From NCBI RefSeq assembly GCF_026914265.1, contig NC_069132.1, forward strand, positions 35,706,932 to 35,770,931: DNA of 64,000 nucleotides. Direction: 5' to 3'. A program made the translations under genes and the position numbers. Under the pieces are notes generated by a model, which did not search any database, was not told the DNA's origin, and worked only from the letters and a program-made list of their open reading frames with translations. This document shows, piece by piece, positions 25,801-36,799 of this stretch (within the stretch, counting starts at the first letter, position 1; each line of letters begins with the position of its first letter). The DNA is from Mya arenaria (lineage: Eukaryota; Mollusca; Bivalvia; Myida; Myidae).

Positions 25801-28800
25801 CCATTTGCCAAAGGCATCAGGTTTAATATGATTAATAATCTACTTTAGTTTAAACTTTAGCACAAACAAAAAAATTGTACATATTTTGTAGTCCTCAATG
25901 CATAAGTTTTCTTGATGTATTTATACACAACTATATATTTATAATGTAGAATAAGAATTAATTCTTCAAATTTTAAATGCCCAGATTACAGACCAATCAA
26001 GTGGCTGGAATTCAAATAATAGAAGCATATATGATTTCATAAGGGGTGTCAAGTCAAAAATAAATTTCAATTTTTTCTGCCTACCATATGTTTAATCAAG
26101 ACCTTGGATAACAACTAAATACATTTAGTTTAAAAGTCCCATTCAAATTTTCTAATGACATATACATTTCTATAAGAGTTGTAACAAAAATAGACATTAG
26201 GTCAACTGTTCAGTACTTTGTTTAAGTTTACAACATTGTAAACAGCATTGTTATTAACTTTTAATGTGAAATAGTTTACGATGTACTGAAGTTTAATTAA
26301 ATAAACCAGGTGCTGATATATTTAAATAAAACATGCACAGTTGTCTCATAATGTATAAAACAAGTACTGCAGACCACAAGTGTGTACATTTACCCTCATG
26401 AGAAGTAAAGATTAAAAAAGTTAACAACGATGAAACAATCAGACCATCTATGTCCTAATAGTATGTCCTTTAGACAATATATATTAACAATACTCAGTAC
26501 ACCATTCACTGAAGGGGCTTAAGAATTTGAATATTTTCCGAGTGTTTAGCTCTAGCCTTATAATATGGTGCAGAATAAAGTGTGCCTCAGAAATGTCAAT
26601 TTCTATTATAAATGTTAAATATTTCATTTATGCGGCTAGGCAACAAAAATTTGGAGAAGGGAAAATAGCAGTTTTCTCTGTGCACAATTTGTATAACAAT
26701 GCTCAAGGCATGTATGTTAAAATATGGTAATTGCTGCAATTTGTTACATTACATTAGTTAACAGACATTATCCCAAAAGGACACATACAATATCTCCAAA
26801 TATGAATATAATTACCTTCGGAATTTGCTCCAATTCTGTTCTGTTCTTTTCTGTAAAGATAAATAAAGTGAGACATATAATGTTTTAATGTCTTCAAAAG
26901 ATAACATTCCCTCTACCTATACTTATAGACTCAACATTAATTTCTTTACAAAAACAGAGATCAGCACTGCTTTGTAAAAAGGCAAAGCCATTTAGCATCC
27001 AACTTGAGCATGGTGCAGTAAAAACTGTCTAGTATTTTATCAAACCATAGAGTTGAGAATAATCACTATAGTCGGAAATGTGTGAGTCCAAAAGGCAGGT
27101 TTCAGACAAAGTATGTGGCTATATTCTTTAATGTTGACAGAGAAATTTATAGTGTGGGTCCAGGGATTCTCAAATGTGAGTATGTGAGAACACTGCTTTA
27201 ACCTGTCTTTGCATCTTAACAAATAAATATTTTTCCCTACCATTTTTATGCACAGGGTCTGGGCCCTTAGAATTGGGGAAATGTGTACATACCATTTTGT
27301 ATAATTTATACAAAGCAAAGCTCCCTTTAAGATCACAGATTTGAAGAAATTTAAGAGACTAAGACTGCATTTAAACCTATATTTACTAGTTTTTCTAGTT
27401 AAGTGTTGAATATTTTTGTATGTATTCTTAGCTTAGGATTATGATTTTTGAGTCTAATATTGTGAAAAAAGTTTACTTTTTGTGGTTGTGAATGGGGCTG
27501 ACTTTTGGCCTCATATTCAATCGAAAAAACAACAACAACACATACTGAAAGGCAATAAAATAACTGCCTACCTGCCTGTCTGACAGTCTTGGTCAGGTGT
27601 GTTTCTGGTTTTCCATTCAATGTCTCCAGCTCTTTGTTGTGCTTTTTGTAGCGCTAAAAAAACAAAGCAACACACAAGTCAGTTGTTTATCAGGTGAAAG
27701 CTTGTTTGGTTTTCAATATGAAAGACTTATAAGCCTTAAATATGTAAACATTTGTTTCAGGAAAATTGGTTTATTTTATAAACTTTAATAAAGTGGGAAA
27801 TAATGGAAAAATGATATGTTTTTACATATTTAAATAGCTAGACACAATCACTGACTGTCTCTGAGGTACTCATTGCTGTTGGTGGTCAAAATAAACAAAA
27901 ATCAATAGATACTTACTGCAGATGTTTTCTTTACGTAACTATCAAAATGAGACCAGTTGATTTCTTGCAAGTATGGTGAAACAGGTAAGTGTGTTTTGTC
28001 ATAGAAATCTACACCCCATGTTTTTGTGAAGAAATCAGTCTCCCTTTTCAAGAGTCTCGGGTCATTGAGAGCTGCAGGAAGGTTGACTTTGGATTTGTAA
28101 ACTGTCCATTTGTGTTGGTCTTCCACAACAGACGGCTCTGATGGAGGTTGTGGGCGTCTTGGTGTTGTGTGTAGTTTTTGTAGAGCTGACATTGTGTTTT
28201 CTAGCAAATAAACACAAAACATTGGTATTTGGTAATATTGGTAACATTTATATCAGTACAACTGTTTTCTATGTTAACCTCAATTAATGGCACTGAAACA
28301 GCACTACCTTTACAAAGTTTAGTCAAACAGATTATATTGTCCAGTAGTGATAGTTAATCAGACAAATTTTTACATCAATTATCAAATAAATATGAAACCC
28401 ATTTGTAATCGATCATCAAATATGTATTTCCAATATAAATATTGGTATGAAAATACTCCGATATTTATGCCTATTATATTTTTAATTGACATAAAATATG
28501 GAATGACAGATTTTTTATGCCTATTATATTTTTAATTGACATAATATGACAGAAGGATAAATTCTGTACATTCATACCATCAACTAAGGCATGTCATGCT
28601 ATTTACAAGTATCAACTACTGGTATACATATATATACTTATGTTGTCATACGTAAAATGTTCCATGAAAATTTGAAATGGATTAATATAAAGGATTGTCA
28701 CCAATGTTGAGGCTTAGCAATGATGATACTTGATAATGACGCCAACACTCATATTGCTTAACAATAATCTGTTCTTACCTGCACTTTGATTTACATGATC

Positions 28801-29028
28801 TCTCATGATATGTTCTTCATAATCCAAGTCACTGACACCATCTACTGGCAGCGAGGGGCAAACACCATTCCTTCCATACCTACACACATAAGATCCACCC
28901 TCACGTGTGCAGTGAAAGTCTCTTAAATGACGACAAAAATCTTTAGGTGTTTTGAAATTGATTTTTTCTTGACACCAGATGCACTTGTTCCAATTTGCCT
29001 GTTGTCGCGTGTTGACAGTCAAGCTCAT
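13821..29028 (-). CDS. VPS54: VPS54, GARP complex subunit (C-terminal third not visible)
   Basis: VPS54 is a subunit of the GARP complex (VPS51-54), which tethers endosome-derived vesicles at the trans-Golgi network. Fifteen minus-strand exons join in phase to 651 codons: 29028-28779, 28200-27917, 27653-27572, 26850-26816, 24374-24243, 24124-23982, 22577-22478, 20828-20686, 19497-19371, 18049-17942, 17286-17231, 16201-16105, 15773-15643, 14896-14764, 13952-13821. Hallmarks resembling human VPS54 include KVNLPAALNDPRL, FFTKTWG, SEAFFHAMTS, LKLMATVHQTQPT, EFVGALDLI, LADQMRLLN and CGRKSTSL. Exon 1 encodes two C2H2-like modules (CIWC...HLRDFH and CRYGRNGVC...H) ahead of the conserved core. The frame reaches QSQ at 13821 with a good donor, but roughly the last 300 residues (Vps54 C-terminal domain) are not found downstream in the window. 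Transcription diverges from HSP70. Confidence 0.92.
14104..14663. mobile_element. 560-bp MITE with 20-bp TIRs
   Basis: Terminal inverted repeats TACCGTAAATGACTGGGTAT (left) and its reverse complement (right, ending at 14663). The similarity continues imperfectly inward (TTAGACACCC / TTAGACGCAG). TA at each end suggests a TA target duplication, as in Tc1/mariner-like elements. No transposase. It fills most of VPS54 intron 14. Confidence 0.8.
14858..15310 (-). repeat. tandem copies of the VPS54 exon 14 acceptor edge
   Basis: The genuine exon 14 acceptor (TACAG|GAGTGGTG at 14896) and the first part of that exon recur, with about 60 bp of adjoining intron, near 14973-15020, 15127-15175 and 15240-15295. 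Copies keep CATAACATCTACATCACC (plus strand) and an adjoining CTGTAG or CTGCAGG acceptor-like edge. Spacing varies from about 113 to 154 bp. This array occupies one half of VPS54 intron 13. Confidence 0.85.
15311..15660 (-). repeat. tandem copies of the VPS54 exon 13 donor edge
   Basis: The exon 13 3' edge and donor (plus-strand ACTTAC|ACAGATACATTA at 15643) recur about four times at roughly 15319, 15404, 15468 and 15550, with spacing of 64-85 bp. Each copy has ACTTAC (donor GTAAGT in the gene sense), a diverged exon tail (ACATTAGGGTGTTTTGGCTC) and G-rich sequence. Fills the other half of intron 13 and meets the exon-14-derived array near 15310. Confidence 0.85.
17430..17528. repeat. 99-bp hairpin repeat in VPS54 intron
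   Basis: Arms ATAATCAATGTTGGGAGCCC (17430-17449) and GGGCACCCAACATTGATTAT (17509-17528) are inverted with one mismatch; the loop is about 59 bp. AT-rich flanks (ATTGATTA, GATTATTA) add weaker symmetry. A related ATTACCCAATGCTAG motif occurs near 45718 beside PHF10 exon 8, suggesting a dispersed family. Confidence 0.6.
18273..19202. mobile_element. non-autonomous pogo/Tigger-like element (930 bp)
   Basis: The left end TA|CAGTGGAACCTCACTAAA and the right end, which read inward gives TA|CAGTAAAAACTCACTAAA, form about 25-bp terminal inverted repeats flanked by TA duplications. The CAGT..AACCTC start resembles pogo/Tigger (Tc1/mariner superfamily) termini. Subterminal ACCGGA motifs recur. No transposase frame is visible. 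Inserted in the VPS54 intron between exons 9 and 10. Confidence 0.8.
19739..20828 (-). repeat. graded tandem array derived from VPS54 exon 8
   Basis: The intact exon 8 (20828-20686) is followed downstream, in the gene sense, by copies of its 3' part, donor and adjoining intron. Donor edges recur near 20535, 20350 and 20225. After these come five 82-bp units with GTATACATATACCC at 19783, 19865, 19947, 20029 and 20111. The 82-bp unit keeps the donor edge (CCTCAC|CTCAAACT on the plus strand), CCAGCCAGC and ACTCACTGCTAGACAG, but has lost about 40 bp of the middle of the exon. Copies nearest the true exon are longest and most similar. None of the copies retains an obvious acceptor. Confidence 0.88.
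21349..22310 (+). mobile_element. interspersed element with hairpin termini (Helentron/HINE-like?)
   Basis: Starts AACAAGAAGCCCAAAAGGGC, with a GCCC/GGGC mini-hairpin, and ends CTGGCCTTTGGCCAG followed by TAGAGCTAA: a 6-bp-stem hairpin a few bases before CTAA. A terminal hairpin near CTRR recalls Helitron/Helentron 3' ends, and the layout resembles non-autonomous HINE (pearl-like) elements of bivalves. That assignment is inference. No ORF of note. Lies in VPS54 intron 7. Confidence 0.55.
22828..23743. mobile_element. non-autonomous piggyBac-like element with TTAA duplication
   Basis: Left TTAA|CCCTTTAGCACATA and right GCGCTAAAGGG|TTAA give short terminal inverted repeats (CCCTTTAGC) inside perfect TTAA duplications, the signature of piggyBac-type insertion. 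About 0.9 kb, no transposase frame. Inserted in VPS54 intron 6. Confidence 0.78.
24375..26815. other. VPS54 intron 4, unannotated
   Basis: About 2.4 kb of AT-rich intron. I see no supported gene, inverted-repeat element or tandem array in it. Confidence 0.5.
28466..28550 (+). repeat. short direct duplication in VPS54 intron 1
   Basis: The string GCCTATTATATTTTTAATTG occurs twice about 50 bp apart, with the following ACATAA and TATG.ACAGA preserved. A recent local duplication. Confidence 0.8.
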
Positions 29029-29725
29029 TCTACTTCAATAGATGGCATTACAAATTAAACCTATACACTTTTATCAGAGAGATAGTATTCAAATTAAAGT
29101 AATAAATTAACATAAATACTGTAGACTCCACGAATCCTAAATTTACCGGAAGAGGGGTGAAGGTCGTTTTAAACATTGAGTCAAAACGGCTAATAACGAT
29201 TATTTGCAAACCGGTTATTATTACCTATTAGCAGGAAGTATGATTATTATTGGTCCCAGCTATTAGTGAAAGTCAATTAAAAAAAACTGTTCATATGTGT
29301 TCATTTATTGCAAATTATCTTCATTAAAAGTTTCCAAATGTGTCAGAAATACACGTTATTGCAAATTATACATGATACCGCGTTGAAAATATAGTAATTC
29401 GATTATTCTCCCTTGTAAACAGTAAAACTCGATTACCTCCCTCGAGCCGTTTCTATATCTTGCTTGTTCTAGATTGTTCTCAAGCCACCGAGTACATGGT
29501 AGATCTACGAGATATTTTTAGAACTGTTGTTCTCGAACACTTGATCAGACTATATAAACCGAAACTCGAAAGACCAGTTTATGTTCACGAAGATAAGTGA
29601 AAATAAATACGAAACTACTTAACTAGAAAAAAACACGTCTATAAGGAAACTTGCGATAGGATTTATTTGCGATATTGTTTAAGTGCAACACAAGCGTAAT
29701 AAAGACAAGTGGAATAAAAACAATA
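29029..29725. promoter_or_regulatory. divergent VPS54 / HSP70 upstream region with heat-shock elements
   Basis: Only 697 bp separate the VPS54 ATG (minus strand) from the HSP70 ATG (plus strand). Toward HSP70 there is a three-unit heat shock element GTTCTAGATTGTTCT (29466-29480), a two-unit element GTTCTCGAAC (29529-29538) and a TATA box TATATAAA (29551-29558), implying initiation near 29580. HSF trimers bind alternating nGAAn/nTTCn units, so HSP70 is expected to be heat-inducible. A TATA box for VPS54 was not seen. Confidence 0.8.
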
Positions 29726-31651
29726 ATGAGCGTAAACGGACCAGCAATCGGTATCGACCTGGGAACGACTTACTCGTGCGTTTCCGTATTTCAGCACGGG
29801 AAAGTGGAGATAATCGCCAACGACCAGGGCAACCGTACGACGCCCAGCTATGTCGCCTTCACGGACTCCGAGCGACTGATCGGGGATGCCGCCAAGAACC
29901 AGGCGGCAATGAACGCACAGAATACGGTTTTCGACGCCAAGCGCCTGATCGGTCGGGACTTCAGTGATACAAGCGTCCAGAGCGACATGAAGCACTGGCC
30001 GTTCAAGGTAATAAACGTAGGAGGCAAGCCTAAAATCCAAGCCGAATACAAAGGGGAGACTAAAACTTTTGCGCCAGAAGAAATCAGCTCGATGGTGCTG
30101 ACCAAGATGAAGGAAACTGCAGAGGCATATCTCGGTAAGACGGTAAAAAATGCCGTCGTTACTGTACCAGCCTACTTCAACGATGCACAGAGACGCGCTA
30201 CTAAAGATGCCGGTGCTATCGCCGGTCTCAACGTAATGAGGATCATAAATGAGCCCACGGCCGCCGCTCTGGCCTACGGACTTGATAAAAATCTGGGAGG
30301 TGAGAAGAACATACTGATATTTGACCTCGGTGGCGGTACGTTCGACGTATCCATTCTTAACATTGACGAAGGCTCATTGTTTGAGGTGAAGTCCACGGCC
30401 GGCGACACGCATCTGGGAGGTGAGGACTTCGACAACAGAATGGTGAACCACTTTATTCAGGAATTTAAGCGGAAATATAACAAAGACATCAGCAAGAACA
30501 ACAGAAGTGTCCGCCGCCTGCGAACCGCCTGTGAACGTGCTAAGAGGACTCTGTCCAGCAGCACAGAGGCTAGTCTCGAGATTGATTCCCTGTTTGAAGG
30601 AGTGGACTTTTATACCAAAATTACCAGAGCGCGGTTTGAGGAATTGTGTGCGGACCTATTCCGGGCCACCATGGAACCAGTTGAAAAGGCCCTCCGTGAC
30701 GCCAAGCTCGACAAGTCCAAGATTCACGAGGTGGTGCTCGTCGGTGGCTCTACGCGTATCCCTAAAATACAGAAGCTTCTCCAGGACTTTATGAACGGCA
30801 AGGAGTTAAACAAGTCTATCAACCCTGATGAGGCCGTGGCGTATGGGGCTGCCGTTCAGGCCGCTATTTTGTCGGGGGACAAGTCGGACGCCATTAAGGA
30901 CGTGCTGCTGGTCGACGTGACGCCACTGTCATTGGGTATCGAGACGGCCGGTGGCGTCATGACGAAGCTAATTGAGCGGAACACCAAAATCCCGACAAAG
31001 GCCACCCAGACGTTCACAACATACTCCGACAACCAGCCAGCGGTGACCATACAGGTTTACGAGGGTGAGCGAGCTATGACTAAAGACAATAATTTACTGG
31101 GGCGGTTCGACCTCAACGGAATTCCCCCAGCACCGAGAGGCGTCCCTCAAATCGAAGTTATTTTTGACATTGACGCTAACGGCATTATGAACGTTTCAGC
31201 GGAAGACAAAAGTACAAGGAAACGTAATAAAATTACAATCACAAACGACAGTGGGCGTCTGTCAAAGGCAGATATCGACAGAATGGTGAACGACGCTGAA
31301 AAATACCGAGAGGAAGATGAAATGCAACGACAGAGGGTAGAGGCTCGCAATAAGCTAGAGAACTACGTATTCAGCGTTAGACAGGCGGTAACTGAAGCTG
31401 ACGCCAGTAAAGTGTCGGCTGACGACAAGGCAAAGGTCATCCAGCTGTGTGAAGAGTGCACGAAATGGTTGGACAGTAACTCGTTGGCTGACAAGGAAGA
31501 GTTTAACCACAAACTGGACGAATTACAGAGGCAGTGTTCCCCGATCATGGTGAAACTTCACGGTGGCCAACAGCAGGGACAGCATGGAAGTGGCCCCGCT
31601 GGTGGTCAGCCAGGCGGATGCCAGGGTCCTACCGTTGAAGAGGTCGACTAA
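29726..31651 (+). CDS. HSP70: cytosolic heat-inducible HSP70 (HSPA family), intronless
   Basis: ATP-dependent chaperone of 641 residues with no intron. The nucleotide-binding domain carries the three HSP70 signatures [20 protein letters not shown] and [14 protein letters not shown]. The interdomain linker is [13 protein letters not shown], followed by the substrate-binding domain and a C-terminal EEVD that recruits TPR co-chaperones and marks the cytosolic/nuclear class. The start is the first in-frame ATG; upstream open codons lack one. The tail before EEVD is G/Q-rich and lacks GGMP repeats. Substitutions relative to typical HSC70 include CVSVFQHG (usually CVGVF) and [10 protein letters not shown] (usually STGKENKITI), suggesting a divergent inducible paralogue. 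It is more GC-rich than its surroundings. AATAAA lies at 31957. HSEs and a TATA box lie upstream. Confidence 0.97.
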   Translation: MSVNGPAIGIDLGTTYSCVSVFQHGKVEIIANDQGNRTTPSYVAFTDSERLIGDAAKNQAAMNAQNTVFDAKRLIGRDFSDTSVQSDMKHWPFKVINVGGKPKIQAEYKGETKTFAPEEISSMVLTKMKETAEAYLGKTVKNAVVTVPAYFNDAQRRATKDAGAIAGLNVMRIINEPTAAALAYGLDKNLGGEKNILIFDLGGGTFDVSILNIDEGSLFEVKSTAGDTHLGGEDFDNRMVNHFIQEFKRKYNKDISKNNRSVRRLRTACERAKRTLSSSTEASLEIDSLFEGVDFYTKITRARFEELCADLFRATMEPVEKALRDAKLDKSKIHEVVLVGGSTRIPKIQKLLQDFMNGKELNKSINPDEAVAYGAAVQAAILSGDKSDAIKDVLLVDVTPLSLGIETAGGVMTKLIERNTKIPTKATQTFTTYSDNQPAVTIQVYEGERAMTKDNNLLGRFDLNGIPPAPRGVPQIEVIFDIDANGIMNVSAEDKSTRKRNKITITNDSGRLSKADIDRMVNDAEKYREEDEMQRQRVEARNKLENYVFSVRQAVTEADASKVSADDKAKVIQLCEECTKWLDSNSLADKEEFNHKLDELQRQCSPIMVKLHGGQQQGQHGSGPAGGQPGGCQGPTVEEVD

Positions 31652-32618
31652 ATGTGTTTTGGGCTGTACATAGCGAAACAATTAATGAACTTCCACGATT
31701 AAGTTAAATGCATTTTTCCGATTTTTTTTTACCAGCGCCTAGTCATTTCATGGCATTTTGCATAATATAACTATTAGGAGTATTGCAAAATATCCTATAA
31801 TGTTTTACCATTACGTATTGTTCAACCTTCTGACGTCATAAATATGTAAATATTATTGAGATTATTTAAAGTAAAATGGTTTTATATGCATACTTCGATG
31901 TTATGTGACATTGCTGTAATTTTCTGTGATAACTGTTATATTATGATTATAGTCTTAATAAAATTTGAATAAAAATATATATCGATGTTAATTTAATTTA
32001 TATAACCAATATAAAACATCATACTCAAGATTAAGTGTATTAAGTCGTACGAGATAATTATTTGTGTTCTATTATACACCCGATGTAACGCAACAAAAGT
32101 AAGAAATGTGACTCTTACCCTAAATGAATGATATCTTAACATCAAACAGAGAATTTAGACTAACAAATATCTCCTCGATTCAGACCCTTGTATTTTGACA
32201 AGATGCGGGGAAAATTCGAAGTGACATTCTGTCCCTGACACGTGGACCTACATAGTCGTTAATGATCATGCGAATAAAGGAACGCTGCACTCAAAATAGC
32301 TTAGCAACAGTTTGTTCATGAATAGATCGGAACAGAGAGTTTATAAGACTAATACCTTTGTACACCGTCTGAATACATATAGTTACACATATAAATATTT
32401 TCACGAACAAACACTATCCGTCCCTTACCTGTATCACAAGTTCTGTGCTGCCATAGCTGGCACCAGTCACAGTCCATATAGCCTGCTAACGTTGCCTATA
32501 ACTTCATTCGAACACATAATACAAGGATACATGATAAAAACTAAACATATAACAAACCATAATATCACGGAATTCTTTCATTTTAATATACTCAATGAAT
32601 AATAATATGCTTTGAAAC
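31652..32618. other. HSP70 3' untranslated and intergenic region
   Basis: AT-rich. AATAAA at 31957-31962 and a second at about 31969 are likely HSP70 polyadenylation signals. Beyond about 32000 I see no supported gene up to the hAT terminus at 32619. Confidence 0.6.
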
Positions 32619-35561
32619 TAGGGATGAAAACCGGATACATCCATTGTGCGTCATATAAATGTGTCAAAATATTAATAGGCATACCAATGAGTTTTCTAGA
32701 ATAATGTACATATGTGCCCTTGGGATGTTTGTAAATGACGATACTCTGTAATGTACTGATTTAACACTTTTAATTCACCTCAATATTCGTTATTGACTTA
32801 TTGTTCATTTCATTTCCTTTTCATTTCAGATTTCAAAAAAGAAAGAAGACGTGAATACAGATAATTTCATTCATTTAATTTTTACCTACATGCCTTTATT
32901 TAGACACAAACGTGTACAAACATAATAACATGTAATAACATAACATGCAAATACATTAATTATAAAAATAATATACATACTACATACTTAGAACTAGACG
33001 CACTAAACGTGAGTAGTTACAGAACGTTCTTGCATTTACATGCAGTTATTTACTTTTCAGTATTCATCAATTATTCACACAGTTCCGAATACACTATGCT
33101 TTCATTATCAATGGCAATCACTGTTCATCATATTTCACTCAGTGTCACACTTCACAGAACGCATGTTCTTGTTTAGGAACAAGATGGCATCAACAATGTC
33201 ACTGTTAAGTCTGTTGCGCAACTTGTTCAGAACAAGCCCGGCGGACGAAAATACGCGCTCCGATGGCACAGATGTAGCGGGAACCGCGAGGACGCTACGG
33301 GCCACGTGCGCGACCTTCGGAAAACGGTTCTCGTTGCGCCGCCACCACTCGAGGGCTGGTGTTGCATCATCCATCTTCTCGGCAAGGTACAGCTGAAGAT
33401 CATCCTCTACCGATGACTCCGGGAATGTGACCATGAACTCAAGCCGTGGTCGCTTAGCAGGTGTGGCACAGTCACCGTCATCGCACGAGCTGTCCTTGAG
33501 CGGGACATCGTCAAGGCGGCCCTCCAGCATGGTGTGTGTCCTTCGTCGTAGCTGCCTGGGCAGGAAACTTAACTTCTTATATCGAGGGTCCAGAAGTGAG
33601 GCGAGCATCGGGAGGGACTCGGCAGTTTCATCTCGGCCTGGCTGGAACCTCTCCGTCATCTCATCCCGGAGAGTTGTCTTCATCGAGGCGACCAGCGCTG
33701 TGTCATTGTTGCAGGGCTGCAACACTGTCCCAACCAAACTATACACGATGGGAAACATCTCCCCGATGGATACGTCCTTGTCCTTACTCATGAAGGTGGT
33801 CACGTGGGTGAACGGCCCAAGGACTGTGCATATGTCGGCAACGATACCCCACTCGCCGTCTCTCAGAAGGAGATCGCGGTCGGCCTTCTTCGTGACGTCA
33901 TCGTCAAGCATGATGTCAGTGACCGGCGTAGCTTGTCGAGGCGGTTACACATCAGCTGCGTGGAATTCCACCTCTTGGGGACGTCCTGGATGAGGGCCAG
34001 TGTCGGTTGCTTCTCGCCCTCCTTCTGCATCCGCTCCTGGCGACGGTGTAGCTCAGCGGTGACTGTCGTTGAGTGCTTGAAATGCCCTACCAGCTTTCGA
34101 CACTTGCCCAGGACCTTGGAGACAGAAGGAAGTTCGAGGACTGGCTTGATGCAGAGCTGGAGGGTATGGGCGAAGCAGGAGTGGTCTCCCCACTCTGGAC
34201 AGAGTGTGCTGGTCTTCTGTATGTTGCAGGCGTTGTCATGGACGCAGCATTCAACCTTGCCCGTGAGACCGAACCCCCTTACGCATTCTTGTAGGCGGGA
34301 CGCGATGTTCTCGGCTGGGTGACGCTCTGGCATTGCTCTGGTCATCAAGACGTCCGAATGGAGGATCCATTCGGCGTCAAGGTAGTGGGCTGTCACGGTG
34401 ATAAAACTCTCGGTAGAGTTGGACGTCCACGTGATTGTCGTGAGGGAGACAGACGTCGCCTTCTCGAGCCGGGAGATGAGGTTGGAGCGTTCGTCGGCGT
34501 ACCTCTTCTCAACCCTCGCACGAACTGTCGGCCGGGTAGGTACCTGAAATATATCATAGTTATAAAAGTTGCTTCATTATCCTGTACCGGAATCGTCACG
34601 GACCTCTAATACACGTGCAGTACATGTATACAATACATTTGTATAACACTTACTGTATAAGACGGTGCCGCCAAGGCCATCATATCACGGAACCCCTGGC
34701 CGTCGACGACGCTGAGTGGAAGGCAGTCACGTACGACCCAGTCCGTCACCGCACAAGAAACGGTGACGTCAAGTGTCGTCTGCTTCAGGGGGGTCTTAGA
34801 CGGAGTTGATGGCGGACTGCACACAGGATGCTTCTTCATGTGATTCCTTAGATTTGAGGTCCCACCACAATACACAAGTTTCACACTACACAAGTTACAC
34901 ACAACACTTTTACCATCCTCAGTTTTAGTGAAATACTTCCAAACACTAGAAGTCACTTTCGGAGGCATAGTTCCAGTTTTGACAAGATTGCTCTATTGAT
35001 AAACTTTGAAACGATGTTAACTGATTGGGAAAAAAATAGAAATGAAACGGGTTTTTTTCTAATAATTTTATTCAGACATCAATACTTGATTTATGCATAT
35101 TCATTAAGATAATTGATTGGTTAATAATCTACTGACTGCATGACGTTACTTTGTGATTGGACAGTTAAATCGTATGGATTAATGCACATATCATACACGT
35201 CATCATTGATGTCAACTACTGCCAATTAGTGCCAATTAGCCACTTCAGAGACCATAAACAACACTTGTTTTCATAAACAGGACCATGGACCCTTCAAAAG
35301 ATGCAATCTCGCGCCTTGTGCAAACAACCAATTAATAGCAGACGGTTTATGACACCCATCACGCTTCGCCAATCAGTCTGTGCAGCACCTGAAACAGTCT
35401 AAACGCTAAGATGTTTAAGACCTACACTAATTAATCGACCATTTTAACCGCATAATTTATACAAAATATATTAAGAAAATTATACGAATACCCGAATACC
35501 TATTCTAGTATCCGAATACCAATCTAATATCCGGATATTCGGATATTCGCTTCCATCCCTA
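32619..35561 (-). mobile_element. near-intact hAT transposon (2.94 kb)
   Basis: The termini are TAGGGATGAAAAC at the left and, read inward, TAGGGATGGAAGC at the right, giving short inverted repeats. Flanking 8-bp sequences TTTGAAAC (32611-32618) and TTTGGAAC (35562-35569) match at 7 of 8 positions, the target-site duplication length of hAT elements. The minus strand encodes a BED-finger transposase. GC-rich coding DNA stands out from the AT-rich host. The right subterminal region has repeated ATCCGGATATTCGGATATTC-type palindromes that could bind transposase. Confidence 0.9.
33135..34968 (-). pseudogene. hAT transposase (ZBED-like) with one intron and one frame break
   Basis: Exon 1 (34968-34654) encodes a BED zinc finger (VWKYFTK..., CNLC...NLRNHMKKH). 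A 110-bp intron with donor GTAAGT and acceptor TTTCAG joins in phase, SYT|VPTRPTV, to exon 2 (34543-33135). Exon 2 shows hAT landmarks: CCVHDNACNI, CFAHTLQL, DVPKRWNST, and at the C-terminus the hATC dimerisation segment VPATSVPSERVFSSAG...NKLRNRLN. Total about 590 residues, close to family length. The reading frame changes once near 33935 (between DKLR and PVTDIMLDDD), which could be a single-base indel or a sequencing error. Otherwise no internal stops, implying recent activity. The high-scoring plus-strand frames here are antisense shadows. Confidence 0.88.
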
Positions 35562-36799
35562 TTTGGAACACATTTATAATAAATAAGTACTTATATTGCT
35601 ATCCGCTTTAATTCAATTGCCCTAGTAATTCTATATATTTCCAATACTAAAAAGTGTCTTTCAAATTGTTTAGTTCTTAGCAATATAATTCAGTAGTTCT
35701 AATAAGTTTTTAAACATCATTAGCATCCTTTGAAGTGTTCAGATCAAAGATGTTTTCGGCGTTTACTTTAACACTCTATGTACAGTAATACATTAACGGC
35801 CCCCAAAAATCCGTAAATTAGGTGTGAACAATATAATACCAAACGGCATTCCAAAGGCACACTTTCTTTTAAAAGTAGGCCGCAAAGGACTAGGCCGATT
35901 TGGACCAGGCCGAAAAGGTAATTGGGCCGAGTTGACCCGAGACCGTTTTAAAGCCTTGCACCACAGTTGCGTTGATGTCTGTAAACATGGACATGTACAT
36001 GTATATACAGTAGTCGGTAAACTGATACTTCATTGTGTCAAACTTATTTATAACAAAAAAAACAACAACAAAAACAGGCCAACGTCTCACTTGGGCTACT
36101 ATATCCGATGTACGATGATCGACCACGAACATGTTATGTACAAATAAAAAGCACTGAACAGAATTTGATATAACACAATTTTGAGCAATTCATGGAGCTT
36201 AATCCGGCATGATGATTTGACACAACAGGAAGAACTATTTCAGTGGCGCAGTCATGGGTGGAAATGGGACAAATTATATTTTTCTGTGATTATTTAAAAA
36301 CTCATTCTGCAATACGGTGTACGCAAACTATACGGTGCACTGCAACCGTCGTAGATAGTTATCACCCTTGACTAGTCTTCTAAACGGAGGTAGCGGCTGA
36401 ATCTAAACAAAGTAGTCTGACGCCGACTTTTTTTCGGGTATTTAAATTGATATCATTTCATTTCCTTTGTTCTAATCGCAGAGAAGCATACGTTTATTCA
36501 GGTTATTTGGGTTGCTTCCTTGTTGCGCATAATCTAATGCCCAGACATATATTTTTTTGAAAAAAAATGATTATCAGTGAAACACTCAACAATTCTTGTT
36601 TAAAACTTAAGAAGCTGCAAATTTAAAATTCTCAGTTTGTCCTAACATCAACAATAATCATTTGAAAGTCTAATATTTTATCCCCGAAAATCACAAGTTT
36701 ACGTAGAAATGTGGAAAAATCAATGTTTTTTTCAATAAACAAACCTTATCATATTCTATGTTTTATCTAGTTCCATTACCGGTCATACATGTATGTATG
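35562..36799. other. intergenic, no supported gene
   Basis: AT-rich stretch between the hAT element and the next inverted-repeat element. A 70-bp block at about 35875-35950 has a recurring GGCCGA/AGGCCG theme and looks like a fragment of an interspersed repeat. No gene supported. Confidence 0.45.

Noticed and set aside
32205-32235. HSE-like GAAAATTCGAA and TTC motifs downstream of HSP70, hinting at a second heat-shock gene
   Set aside because: No second HSP open frame follows before the hAT element; motifs this short occur by chance in AT-rich DNA.
33040-34609. Several long plus-strand open frames
   Set aside because: GC-rich antisense of the hAT transposase; no independent domain or splice context.
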